Below, piece after piece: positions 48,227-56,762 of a DNA stretch of 64,000 nucleotides (positions are counted from its first letter, which is position 1; each line of letters starts with the position of its first letter). Position numbers and translations under genes: made by a program. The stretch spans positions 3,348,001-3,412,000 of the forward strand of contig NZ_CP038213.1 of the NCBI RefSeq assembly GCF_004526345.1. Direction: 5' to 3'. The notes beneath the pieces are model-generated. The model searched no databases, was not told where the DNA came from, and was given only the letters and a program-made list of their open reading frames with translations. The stretch is from Ornithinimicrobium flavum. Its GTDB lineage: Bacteria > Actinomycetota > Actinomycetes > Actinomycetales > Dermatophilaceae.

Positions 48227-48958
48227 GTGCCCCTCACCCTCGGACTACTCGGCCGCGGTCGTCTCGCCACGACGATCGGCGAGGTCGCCGCCCCCCGCGA
48301 CGACGTCCGCGTGGCCTGGTCCGTGGGACGGGAGGGCACCGGAGCGGCCCTCGAGGCGGTCGACGTCGCCGTCGACGTCAGTGCTGCCGAGGCCGTGGCC
48401 GGCCACCTCGCCTGGGCCCGCACCACCGGCACCCCCCTCGTGATCGGCACGACCGGCTGGGACACCGACCTCCTCGCGGGCCTCGGGCCCGAGCAGCGGG
48501 TGCTCGTCGCCCCCAACTTCTCCCTCGGCCTCGCCCTGGTGCTCCGGCTGGCCCGCGTGCTGGGCGGGTATGCCGTCTCCGGCCTGGTCGCCGACGAGGT
48601 CGACCTCGCCGTGACCGACACCCACCACCGGCACAAGGTCGACGCCCCCAGCGGCACCGCCCTGGTCCTGCGGGACGCCCTCGCCGCCGGGGCGGGACGT
48701 GACCGATCGACCGTCCAGACCACGAGCCTGCGCCTCGGCGGCGTCGTCGGGGAGCACGAGGTGGTCGCCGCCTCCGCCCTGGAGACCCTCACCGTGCGGC
48801 ATACCGCGCACCGGCGTGACCTCTTCGCCACCGGCGCCGTGACGGCCGCGCGCTGGCTCGCGGGCCGCACCACCCCCGGCCTCACCACCCTCGACGACCT
48901 CGCCGAGGACCACCTGCGCCGTCTGCTCGACGGCCCGACCGAAGAAGGACCCAGATGA
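48227..48958 (+). CDS. dapB: 4-hydroxy-tetrahydrodipicolinate reductase-like DapB
   Basis: This 243-residue reductase is from a GTG at 48227. The C-terminal domain has VDLAVTDTHHRHKVDAPSGT, which holds the DapB catalytic His-His, Lys and DAPSGT signature, and SLRLGGVVGEHEVV. IGTTGW and APNFSLGLAL are also typical. The N-terminal dinucleotide loop is shortened to GLLGRGRLATTI rather than G-x-x-G-R-M-G. It would reduce the product of DapA with NAD(P)H. It is the first gene of a chain (dapB-dapA-dapD-dapC-decarboxylase) in which each stop overlaps the next start. Confidence 0.85.
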   Translation: MPLTLGLLGRGRLATTIGEVAAPRDDVRVAWSVGREGTGAALEAVDVAVDVSAAEAVAGHLAWARTTGTPLVIGTTGWDTDLLAGLGPEQRVLVAPNFSLGLALVLRLARVLGGYAVSGLVADEVDLAVTDTHHRHKVDAPSGTALVLRDALAAGAGRDRSTVQTTSLRLGGVVGEHEVVAASALETLTVRHTAHRRDLFATGAVTAARWLAGRTTPGLTTLDDLAEDHLRRLLDGPTEEGPR

Positions 48959-49968
48959 CCACCATCCCGACCCCCACCCCGTTCACCGGTCTCGGCGTCG
49001 CCCTGGCGACCCCGTTCACGACCGGCACCGACGCGGTCGGGGGCGGACGAAAGCCGGCGGTCGACCACGAGGCCTTCGGACGCCTGGTCGCCCACGTGCT
49101 CGCCGACGGGGACGGCGTGGACTGGCTGGTGGTGCTCGGCTCCACCGGTGAGGCCGCGACGGTCGACGACGTCGAGCGGCACGCGCTGGTGCGCCAGGCG
49201 GTGGAGGTGGCGGGCCGCGCGCCCCGGCCCGTCCCCGTCGTCGTCGGCGTGGGGCACAACGACACCGGGCGAACCTGCGAGCTCGCCGCCCAGGCCGCCG
49301 CCGCCGGCGCGGACGGGCTGCTCGTGGTGACCCCCTACTACAACAAGCCCCAGGTCAGCGGACTGGTGGCGCACTACCGCGCCGTCGCCGAGGCGGCACC
49401 GGGGCTGCCGATCATCGCCTACAACGTGCCGGGGCGGACGGGCTGCAACCTCACCACCGAGGCCATGCGCAGCATCTGGGGTGTGGAGCAGGTCGTCGCG
49501 CTCAAGGAGAGCTCGGGGGATCTGCGCCAGATCGCCCGGACCTGCCAGCAGGCTCCTCCCGGACGCGTCGTCCTCGCCGGGGACGACGACCTGGCCCTCG
49601 CCTCGATCGCGGTCGGCGCCCGCGGGCTGGTGTCGGTGTGCGCCAACGTGGCCCCGGTCGAGACGCGGCGGCTCGTCCACGCGGCGCTGGAGGGTGACCT
49701 CGACCGCGCCCGGGAGGCCTCCGCCCTGCTGTCTCCGCTGATGGACGCCCTGTTCGCCGAGACCAACCCCGTCCCGGTCAAGGCGGCCCTGGCCTGCCTG
49801 GGCCTGTCGACCGGGATGGTCCGCCTCCCCCTGTCGCCCGCCGAGCCCCGGACGTGGACGTGCGTGCAGCAGGCGCTGGCCGGCCTGCAGGCCGCCCGGC
49901 GGGCGACCACGCCTGACCTCACCGCCGTCCGCGCCGTGCCGCGCGACGCCGGCGCGCTGGCGTCGTGA
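48955..49968 (+). CDS. dapA: 4-hydroxy-tetrahydrodipicolinate synthase DapA
   Basis: This 337-residue TIM-barrel lyase has VLGSTGEAATVDDVERHALV, VVVGVGHNDTGRTCELAAQA, VVTPYYNKPQVSGLVAHYRA (catalytic Tyr) and PIIAYNVPGRTGCNLTTEAM. The Schiff-base Lys184 is in VALKESSGDLRQI. It condenses pyruvate with aspartate semialdehyde. It is about 40 residues longer than the usual DapA owing to N- and C-terminal extensions. The ATG overlaps the dapB stop. In this operon it supplies the intermediate for DapB and DapD. Confidence 0.9.
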   Translation: MTTIPTPTPFTGLGVALATPFTTGTDAVGGGRKPAVDHEAFGRLVAHVLADGDGVDWLVVLGSTGEAATVDDVERHALVRQAVEVAGRAPRPVPVVVGVGHNDTGRTCELAAQAAAAGADGLLVVTPYYNKPQVSGLVAHYRAVAEAAPGLPIIAYNVPGRTGCNLTTEAMRSIWGVEQVVALKESSGDLRQIARTCQQAPPGRVVLAGDDDLALASIAVGARGLVSVCANVAPVETRRLVHAALEGDLDRAREASALLSPLMDALFAETNPVPVKAALACLGLSTGMVRLPLSPAEPRTWTCVQQALAGLQAARRATTPDLTAVRAVPRDAGALAS

Positions 49969-50837
49969 GGGGCGCCGGTATGCCGAGCACCTCGCCCCGT
50001 CACGGATCCACCACCCGCCCGGTCGACGTCGACGCGCTGGAGGCCTTCTTCAGCCCCGGAGGTGGTGCGGACCGCCTCGACGACCGGGAGGTCGCCGGCC
50101 ACGTCGAGGCCCTGCTTGACGCTCTCGAGGAGGGCTCGGTCCGCGCCGCAGCGCGCGACGCCGCCGGTGACTGGCAGGCCCACGCCTGGGTGAAGCGCGG
50201 GATCCTCGCGGCGTTCCGGGTCAGTGGGACCGTCGAGCTGGACTGGCCGGGCGGGGCGGTCGACCGCTCCCTCGTGCCGGCCCGCCGGATGGGCCTGGCC
50301 GACGGGGTCCGCGTCGTGCCCGGCGGCACCTCCGTCCGGCGCGGGGCCCACCTGGCCCGGGGCACCGTCGTCATGCCACCCAGCTACGTCAACGTCGGGG
50401 CGCACGTCGGCGCCGGGTCGATGGTCGACAGCCACGTCCTGGTCGGCAGCTGCGCCCAGGTCGGCGAGGGCGTGCACCTGTCGGCCGCCGTGCAGCTCGG
50501 CGGGGTGCTCGAGCCTGTCGGCGCGCGGCCGGTCGTCGTGGAGGACCGGGTCTTCGTCGGTGCGCAGTGCGGGCTCTTCGAGGGCGTGGTGGTCCGGGCC
50601 GACGCGGTGCTGGCCCCCGGGGTCGTCCTCACGGCCGGCACGACGGTCCACGACCTGGTCCACGAGCGGGAGCTGCGGGGCGAGGTGCCCGAGGGTGCCG
50701 TGGTCGTACCCGGCTCCCGCCCCGCCCGCGGCCGGTGGGCGGGTGAGCGGGGCCTGGCCCTCTACGCGCCCGTCATCGTCAAGTACCGCGACGCCTCCAC
50801 CGACGCCGCCACCGTCCTCGAGGAGTCGTTGCGGTGA
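49965..50837 (+). CDS. dapD: Tetrahydrodipicolinate N-succinyltransferase, proteobacterial-type DapD
   Basis: This 290-residue hexapeptide acyltransferase has HAWVKRGILAAFRVSG, VRRGAHLARGTVVMPPSYVN, VGSCAQVGEGVHLSAAVQLG and GVLEPVGARPVVVEDRVFVG. AVVVPGSRPARGRWAGERGL and LYAPVIVKYRDA follow. This wording is that of the Escherichia coli DapD class, not of the longer actinobacterial DapD (Rv1201c class). That points to transfer or to a dedicated second pathway. The GTG start overlaps the dapA stop. It succinylates tetrahydrodipicolinate for transamination by the next gene product. Confidence 0.87.
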   Translation: MRGAGMPSTSPRHGSTTRPVDVDALEAFFSPGGGADRLDDREVAGHVEALLDALEEGSVRAAARDAAGDWQAHAWVKRGILAAFRVSGTVELDWPGGAVDRSLVPARRMGLADGVRVVPGGTSVRRGAHLARGTVVMPPSYVNVGAHVGAGSMVDSHVLVGSCAQVGEGVHLSAAVQLGGVLEPVGARPVVVEDRVFVGAQCGLFEGVVVRADAVLAPGVVLTAGTTVHDLVHERELRGEVPEGAVVVPGSRPARGRWAGERGLALYAPVIVKYRDASTDAATVLEESLR

Positions 50838-52075
50838 GCCCCGCCAGCAGGGTGGCGGGCCTGGGCCTGTCACCCATCCGCCGCATGGCGGTGGGCGCCC
50901 CACCCGGGACGGTCAGCCTGGGTCTCGGCGAGCCCGGGTGGCCGCTGCCACAGGTCGCCCGGGACGCCCTGACCGCGGCCGGTGGCGACGAGGGGCCACT
51001 TCCCTACGGCCCCAACGCAGGTCGCCCGCACCTCGTCGAGGCCGTCGCCGCCCATCACGGCAGGACCGCGCGTCCGGTCCGTCAGGAACGCGCGTCCGGT
51101 CTGTCAGGAACGCGCGTCCGGTCGGAGGAGGTCATGATGACGGCGGGCAGCCAGGCGGCGCTGTTCGCGCTCTACCAGACCCACGTCGAGCCCGGCAGCA
51201 CGGTCCTCGTGCCCGACCCCGGCTTCGTCTCCTACGTCTCCCTCGCCCGGTTGTGCGGCGCGGACCCGGTCGGCTACCCCCTCGCGCCCGGGGGCCACCT
51301 CGACGCCGACGCGCTCGTCGGGACGCTGGCCGCGCACCCGCGGACCTCGCTGGTCGTCCTGTGCCACCCGGCCAACCCGACCGGGGGCATGGCGACCGCC
51401 CCCGCCCTGGTCCAGGTCGCCGAGGCCTGCGCGCGCCGTGGCGTGCTCCTCATCAGTGACGAGGTCTACCGCGACCTCTGGGTGGACGAGGCGCCGCCGT
51501 CGCTGCACGACGTGGCCGGCATCGACGCCGGGATCGTGCTCGGGTCGACGAGCAAGGCCTTCGGGGCGCCCGGGCTGAGGGTCGGCTGGGCCGTGGGCGC
51601 GCCCGAGGTGCTCGCCACCGCCCGCATCGTGCACAACGCCATGACCACCGCCCCCGCGCAGCCCTCGCAGCGGGCGGCCCTGGCGCTGCTCGACGCCGCG
51701 GACGAGGTGCTGGCGCAGGCACGGCAGCACGTGCGCGACCGGTGGGAGCTGGTGGCCGCCGAGGCGCCGGAGCTGCTCCGGCACGCGGGCGACCCGCGAG
51801 GGGCGGGTCGCCCGGGGCGAGCGGGCATCTACCTGTGGCTCCCGGTCCCCGACGGTGCCCTGGACAGCGGTCCCGATGGCGCCCCCGACGACCGCGCCCT
51901 TGACGACCCGACGCTCTCCTTCGCCCTCCGTCTGCGGGACGAGGGCGGCGTGACGACGGTGCCCGGCAGCGCCTTCGGGGCGCGCGGGGCCGGGCACCTG
52001 CGGGTCAGCCTCGGCGGCCCGCTCGACGAGCTCGAGGAAGGACTGCGCCGTCTGGCGCCCTGGTGGAAGGCATGA
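50834..52075 (+). CDS. dapC: Succinyl-diaminopimelate aminotransferase-like DapC, carrying a repeat insertion
   Basis: This 413-residue class I/II PLP aminotransferase has VSLGLGEPGWPLPQVARDAL, MTAGSQAALFALYQTHVEPG, VVLCHPANPTGGMATAPALV, LISDEVYRDLWVDEAPPSLH, and the PLP-lysine motif VLGSTSKAFGAPGLRVGWAV. Between HHGRTAR and SEEVMM about 18 residues (PVRQERASGLSGTRVR) are encoded by copies of the 22-bp repeat and have no family counterpart; the frame is kept. The insertion lies just before the cofactor phosphate-binding turn, so activity may be affected. It overlaps dapD (GTGA) and the decarboxylase gene (ATGA). Confidence 0.85.
   Translation: MSPASRVAGLGLSPIRRMAVGAPPGTVSLGLGEPGWPLPQVARDALTAAGGDEGPLPYGPNAGRPHLVEAVAAHHGRTARPVRQERASGLSGTRVRSEEVMMTAGSQAALFALYQTHVEPGSTVLVPDPGFVSYVSLARLCGADPVGYPLAPGGHLDADALVGTLAAHPRTSLVVLCHPANPTGGMATAPALVQVAEACARRGVLLISDEVYRDLWVDEAPPSLHDVAGIDAGIVLGSTSKAFGAPGLRVGWAVGAPEVLATARIVHNAMTTAPAQPSQRAALALLDAADEVLAQARQHVRDRWELVAAEAPELLRHAGDPRGAGRPGRAGIYLWLPVPDGALDSGPDGAPDDRALDDPTLSFALRLRDEGGVTTVPGSAFGARGAGHLRVSLGGPLDELEEGLRRLAPWWKA
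51067..51122. repeat. Two and a half 22-bp repeat copies inside dapC
   Basis: In inverse orientation, a 12-base partial copy (51067-51078) and two full copies (51079-51100, 51101-51122; core AACGCGCGTCCGGT) lie end to end within the dapC coding region. The 22-base period is not a multiple of three, yet the total insertion preserves the frame. Confidence 0.88.
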
Positions 52076-53279
52076 TCTTGACCGCTGCGACGACCGACCT
52101 GTTCACCTTCGACGGAGCCACGCTGGAGGAGCTGGCGAGCACCCGCGCCACCCCGTTCTTCGCCTACGACCTGGGGTTCGCCCGCGAGCGCTTCGACCGG
52201 CTGAGGGCCGCCCTCCCGGGTCGGGTCCGCCTGGCGTACGCCGTGAAGTCCAACCCCGGGCTGCCGTTGCTGGAGACGTTCGCCGCGCGGGGTGCGTGGT
52301 TCGACTGCGCGAGCGCGGGCGAGGTCTCCACCGTGCTGGCCGCGGGCGGGACGGGCTCCGGGATGGTCTTCGCCGGTCCCGCGAAGTCCGAGCGTGACCT
52401 GCAGGCGGCCCTCTTCGCCGGGGCCCGCGTCCAGGTCGACGGCATCGAGGACGTGGCGCGGCTGCACGTGCTCCACGAGGGTGGGCGGCCCCTGCCCGTG
52501 AGCGTGCGGGTCAACCCTGCCTCGGGGGTGTCGGAGGCGGCGACGATCATCGGTGGCGGAGGGCCGAGCGCGTTCGGGGTGGACGAGGAGGTTGTCGAGG
52601 AGTTCCTGCGGGAGGCCGCGCGCTACCACCGCGTCCGGATCACCGGGGTGCAGGTCTTCGCGGCCAGCAACGAGCTCGACGCCGGCCGCCTGCTCGCCAA
52701 CCACCGACCACCCTGCGCATCGCCGAGCGGGTGCAGGAGCTTCTCGGCCACCCGCTCGACCTGGTCGACCTCGGGGGCGGGCTCGGCGTCCGGTATGCCG
52801 TCGCCGAGCCCTCCCTCGACGTCCGCGCCCTGGGGGCGGGGCTCGGACGGGTGCTGGAGGAGAACCCGTGGTTCACCGGTGAGCTGCTGCTCGAGCCGGG
52901 CCGGTGGCTCTCCGCCCCCACGGGGGTCTACTGCGCGCGCGTGGTGCGCACCAAGGACTCGCGCGGGGAGCGGTTCGTCCTGCTCGAGGGCGGGATCAAC
53001 CACCTCCTGCGCCCGCTGCTCACCGGGCAGTCGTTCCCGACGTTGGCGCTGCGTCCCGGCGTCGGTGTGCTCGACGACACGACCGGAGGCCCCACTGTCC
53101 CGACGACCCTGGCCGGCCCCCTGTGCACCTCGCTCGACCGGGTCGGCAGTGGCGACCTGCCGGAGGACCTGCGACCCGGCGACGTCGTGGTCTTCGGCCA
53201 GGCCGGCGCCTACGCCTCCACCCAGGCGATGACCCACTTCCTCTCCCACCCGGCGCCCGAGCAGGTCTGGCTGGGCTGA
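52072..53279 (+). pseudogene. Alanine-racemase-fold PLP decarboxylase (LysA superfamily), one apparent frameshift
   Basis: The N-terminal frame has PFFAYDLGFARERFDRLRAA, LAYAVKSNPGLPLLETFAAR (PLP Lys59) and SVRVNPASG. At 52706-52707 a base seems missing; the next frame continues TTLRIAERVQELLGHPLDLV, DLGGGLGVRYA, LEGGINHLLRPLL, AGPLCTSLDRVG and GAYASTQAMTHFLSHPAPEQ. Repaired length is 402 residues. The G-P-L-C-T and F-L-S-H-P-A-P motifs resemble decarboxylases tied to natural-product and exosortase loci rather than housekeeping LysA, which has C-E-S-G-D and G-A-Y. The substrate could be a diaminopimelate derivative. ATG 52072 overlaps dapC. Confidence 0.78.
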
Positions 53280-53314
53280 CGGCATACCCGTGGGACCGGT
53301 GACAGGCTGGGGCC

Positions 53315-53965
53315 ATGGGACAACCGGAGGACGTGGTCCGCAGGGCCTACGACACGGTGGCCGACGACTACACCCGGCTGCTGCCGGACACGCGCGCGGA
53401 GCACGCCGAGGACCTCGGCATGCTCGACGCGTTCGCCCGGCTCGTGCGCGACGCCGGGGAGGTGCTGGACGCCGGCTGCGGCGGCGGCCGGATGAGTCGT
53501 TACCTGACCGGGCGGGGCTGCTCGGTCCGAGGCGTCGACCTGTCCCCCGGCATGGTCGCCGCCGGCCTGCGCGCCCATCCTGATCTCGATCTGACCGTCG
53601 CCTCACTCGCCGACCTCCCGTTCCGGGACGGCACCTTCGCGGGTGCGCTGGCCTGGTACTCCACCATCCACACCCCGGACGACCAGCTGCCGGACGTCCT
53701 GACCGAGCTCGTCCGAGTGGTCCGTCCCGGTGGGCGTCTGCTCGTCGGGTTTCAGGCCGGGACCGGCACGGTGGACCTCGCCGAGTCCTACGGGCGTCAC
53801 GGTCACGACGTGGTGCTCAGTCGGTACCTGCGGGACCCCGACCGGATGTCCTCCCTGCTCGCCTCCGCAGGCGCCGACGAGGAGAGCCGTCTGGTGCGCC
53901 GCCCCGGACAGGAGTGGGAGTCCGAGGACCAGGCGGTGATCCTCGGCCGTCGCCGCCCGGCCTGA
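53315..53965 (+). CDS. Class I SAM-dependent methyltransferase
   Basis: This 216-residue methyltransferase has motif I VLDAGCGGGRMSRYLTGRG, motif II GVDLSPGMVAAGLRAHPDLD, LPFRDGTFAGALAWYSTIHT and VRPGGRLLVGFQAGTG. It is of the Methyltransf_11/25 type acting on small molecules. The gene lies 35 bases after the decarboxylase stop and may belong to the same transcript, so its substrate could be the operon's product; this is inference. It converges closely (17 bases) on the flotillin-like gene. Confidence 0.82.
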   Translation: MGQPEDVVRRAYDTVADDYTRLLPDTRAEHAEDLGMLDAFARLVRDAGEVLDAGCGGGRMSRYLTGRGCSVRGVDLSPGMVAAGLRAHPDLDLTVASLADLPFRDGTFAGALAWYSTIHTPDDQLPDVLTELVRVVRPGGRLLVGFQAGTGTVDLAESYGRHGHDVVLSRYLRDPDRMSSLLASAGADEESRLVRRPGQEWESEDQAVILGRRRPA

Positions 53966-53982
53966 CCCGACCGGTGCTGGCC

Positions 53983-55548
53983 TCACGACTCCTGTCCGCG
54001 GTCCTCGCCCGCAGCACCGTCCGCCCCGCCGCCCGAGACGCTGACCGGCTCGGCCGACCCGCCGCTGCGTCCCTGCACCAGCTCGATCAGGTCGATCCCG
54101 GTCTGGGCCTTGAGCAGCGTGGACAGCTCCTGCACCCCACCGGCGACCTGGTTGGAGAGCTTCGAGGCGCCCTCGCTGTCGATGATGGTGATGCCGTCGA
54201 TGCCGCTGATGGCGTCGGCGTAGGGCTGGGCCATCTTCGGCAGGGCATCCAGGACCATCTGGAGGCGGGCCGACTCCGGGAAGGACAGGTAGGCGTCGGC
54301 CTCGGCCTTGATGGCCGCACCCCGCGCCTCACCCTTGGCCTGCTCGGCGGCCGCCTCGGCCTCGCCGCGTGCCCGGACACCGTCGGCCTCGGCGCGGGCC
54401 TGGGCGAGGGCACCCTCGGCCTGGCGCTGACGCTGCACGAGGTCCGCCTCGGCGCGCTCGCGCAGGGCCGTGGCCTCCGCCTTGGCCTGCGCAGTCGTGC
54501 GCTGCGCCTCGGCCTCGGCCTTGCGGATCGCCGAGGTCTTGGCCGCCTCGGCCTCCTGCTCGGCGGCGTACTTGCGGGCCTCGGCCTCCTGGGCGGCCTC
54601 GTACTTGCGGGCCTCGGCGGGCTTGCGCACCTCGGTCTGCAGCTCCTGCTCGCGCAGCGCGGCCCGGCGCTGGGCCACCAGCTCCTGCTGCTCGAGGACC
54701 GCCTGCTGGGCCTCGGCCTCGGCGCGCTCCCGGGAGGCCTGCGCCTCGGCCTCGGCGGTGGCCGTCTCCTTGGCGATCTGGGCGTTGCGCAGCGCCAGCG
54801 CCTTGTTGGACTCGGCGATCTGCACGGCGGCCTCGTTGGAGCGCTCCGTGCTCTCTCGGCTCGCCTGGGCCTCGGCGATCTCGGCGTCGCGCGCCACGGC
54901 CGCGGCGCGCGGCCGGCCGAGGTTGCGGATGTAGTTGCCGCTGTCCTCGACGGTCTGGATCTCGAAGTTCTCCAGGATCAGACCCCGCTCGGCGAGCATC
55001 GGGACCGCGATGTCCTTGACCTCCTTGGAGAAGTCCTGGCGTTCGTAGAGGATCGACTCGACGGTCAGCGTGCCGGCGATCGTCCGCAGCACACCGACGA
55101 GGACCTCGCTGGTCTGCTGCTCGATGACCTGCTCCTGGCTGCGGCCGGCGAAGCGCTGGGCCGCGGCCCGCACCATGCGCTCGGTGCCGCCGACCTTGAC
55201 CACGGCGATGCTGCGCAGCGTGACCCCGACACCGCTCTTGGTGGTCGCGTCCTCGGCCGTCACCGGAAAGCTCTGGGAGGCCAGCGACAGGCGCGCGACC
55301 TGCTCGAAGATCGGCTTGACGAAGGTGCCGCCCCCGATGACGACGCGCTGGCCGGAAAGGTCGGTGCTCTCCTCGCCGGTCTCCGGGTTGATGACCGGCT
55401 TCCCGCTCTTGCGCCCGGTGATGATGAGCGCCTCGTCGGGTGAGGCGATCTTGAACCGGACCTTGGCGTAGATGAAGGCGACGATGGCCAGGACCAGCAG
55501 GCCCAGGACGATCGCGGCGGTGATGATGACGGGGCGGGCGAGATCCAT
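53983..55548 (-). CDS. Flotillin-like SPFH-domain protein
   Basis: The 521-residue membrane protein has an N-terminal helix (VIITAAIVLGLLVLAIVAFI) and an SPFH domain (FKIASPDEALIITGRKSGKP, FVKPIFEQVARLSLASQSFP, VGVTLRSIAVVKVGG, IAVPMLAERGLILENFEIQT). A long Ala/Glu/Gln/Arg coiled coil occupies about residues 190-420. The C-terminal region ends with GIDGITIIDSEGASKLSNQV. It is a YqiK/FloT-type scaffold forming oligomers on membranes. ATG 55548 has GAGGAGA upstream. It is alone in its direction; no NfeD-like partner is visible beside it. Confidence 0.88.
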   Translation of the reverse strand: MDLARPVIITAAIVLGLLVLAIVAFIYAKVRFKIASPDEALIITGRKSGKPVINPETGEESTDLSGQRVVIGGGTFVKPIFEQVARLSLASQSFPVTAEDATTKSGVGVTLRSIAVVKVGGTERMVRAAAQRFAGRSQEQVIEQQTSEVLVGVLRTIAGTLTVESILYERQDFSKEVKDIAVPMLAERGLILENFEIQTVEDSGNYIRNLGRPRAAAVARDAEIAEAQASRESTERSNEAAVQIAESNKALALRNAQIAKETATAEAEAQASRERAEAEAQQAVLEQQELVAQRRAALREQELQTEVRKPAEARKYEAAQEAEARKYAAEQEAEAAKTSAIRKAEAEAQRTTAQAKAEATALRERAEADLVQRQRQAEGALAQARAEADGVRARGEAEAAAEQAKGEARGAAIKAEADAYLSFPESARLQMVLDALPKMAQPYADAISGIDGITIIDSEGASKLSNQVAGGVQELSTLLKAQTGIDLIELVQGRSGGSAEPVSVSGGGADGAAGEDRGQES

Positions 55549-55681
55549 CGGGTCTCCTCGGCAGAGATGTCGGGGAGGGAGAGCGGCCTGGCCCGCCACC
55601 TCCCTCAGCGGCGGGGCCGCACGGCGAGCACGTGCAACCCTACCCGGGCCCCCACCCGACCTGCGGCGACGGCCTCCCTGC

Positions 55682-56497
55682 TCAGCCGAGCAGGTCCGCC
55701 ATCTTCTTGGCGATGAAGTCGGTCGCCCGCTGCGGCGCCAGGCGGACCATCCGGTCCAGCATCGCAGCGTCCTTGCCCAGGGTCACCCGGAACTCACCCT
55801 TCTCGACGGCCTGCTCGATGATCGTGGCCGCAGCCTCGGGCGCCGGCGTGGTCCGGCGGGCCGCCTCCTCCGCGGAGATCTCCCGCTTGCCCGCACCCGG
55901 CACGTCGACGCCGGAGTTGGTGGTGATGTCGGTGCCGATCGCCCCGGGGAAGACGATGGTCACCCGCACCGCCGTCTCCCGCAGCTCGGAGTAGAGGCCC
56001 TCGGTGAGCAGCTTGACGGCCGCCTTGCTCGCGCCGTAGAGCGTCTGCCCGGGGACGGGCAAGAAGCCGCCCATGCTGGAGACGTTGACGATGCTGGCCT
56101 CGGGCCGGGTGAGCAGCGCGGGGAGGAAGGTCTTGGTCGTGTGGATCGTGCCCCACAGGTTGACCGACAGGACCCGCTCCATCTCCGCGTAGGACAGCTC
56201 GGAGAACGGCACGAACCTCTGGATGATCCCGGCGACGTTGAGCAGACCGTCGACGTGACCGTGCCGCGCGAGCACCTCGTCCGCCAGCGCCTCCACAGCA
56301 GCGCGGTCGCTGATGTCGCAGGTGTGCAGCGTGAGCCGGTCCCCCGCCGAGGCGAGGGTCGCCGTCTGCTCCAGCGACTCTGTCCGCAGGTCGACGGCGG
56401 CCACTGTGGCCCCGCGCTGCAGCAGCCCCAGCACGACCTCCCGCCCGATCCCGTTCCCGCCTCCGGTGACGACGAAGACCTTGTCGGCGACCTGCAT
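55682..56497 (-). CDS. Short-chain dehydrogenase/reductase
   Basis: This 271-residue SDR has cofactor motif VFVVTGGGNGIGREVVLGLL, LLNVAGIIQRFVPF, the catalytic Ser in SIVNVSSMGGFLP and the Y-x-x-x-K TLYGASKAAVKLLTEGL, then VFPGAIGTDITTNSGVD. N-terminal Asp in AAVDLRTESL suggests NAD preference. No operon partner is present; a GAGGAGACGGGT stretch lies before the ATG. The substrate is not readable. Confidence 0.86.
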   Translation of the reverse strand: MQVADKVFVVTGGGNGIGREVVLGLLQRGATVAAVDLRTESLEQTATLASAGDRLTLHTCDISDRAAVEALADEVLARHGHVDGLLNVAGIIQRFVPFSELSYAEMERVLSVNLWGTIHTTKTFLPALLTRPEASIVNVSSMGGFLPVPGQTLYGASKAAVKLLTEGLYSELRETAVRVTIVFPGAIGTDITTNSGVDVPGAGKREISAEEAARRTTPAPEAAATIIEQAVEKGEFRVTLGKDAAMLDRMVRLAPQRATDFIAKKMADLLG

Positions 56498-56593
56498 ACC
56501 CGTCTCCTCTGCTCGTGCCTCGCGGCACCTCCCACCTTACTCCGACGTCGTGTAGGACACCGAGGGGTCCTCCCTCCCTTGTCGCCTGCGCAC

Positions 56594-56684
56594 GTGACAT
56601 TGGTCCGTGTCCCGACCCAACGGGTCGGCTGGGTCATGGGGTGAACCAGAAGGTCGGCTGGGTCGTGCAGTCGGCCAGTGTCAC
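56594..56684. repeat. Intergenic inverted-repeat block related to that at 41664
   Basis: GTGACATTGG (56594) and CCAGTGTCAC (56675) form outer arms as at 41664-41696. Between them are GACCC-aac-GGGTC and two copies of AGGTCGGCTGGGTC-like sequence. It lies between the Lrp gene end and the SDR gene start and may be a terminator or a small mobile palindrome. Confidence 0.5.
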
Positions 56685-56762
56685 CTCCCTCGCCGCAGCC
56701 CTGACGCGGGTGTGGCCGGCGACCGGTATGCGGTCAGGCGGCGACGGGGGTCGCCCGCCCGG

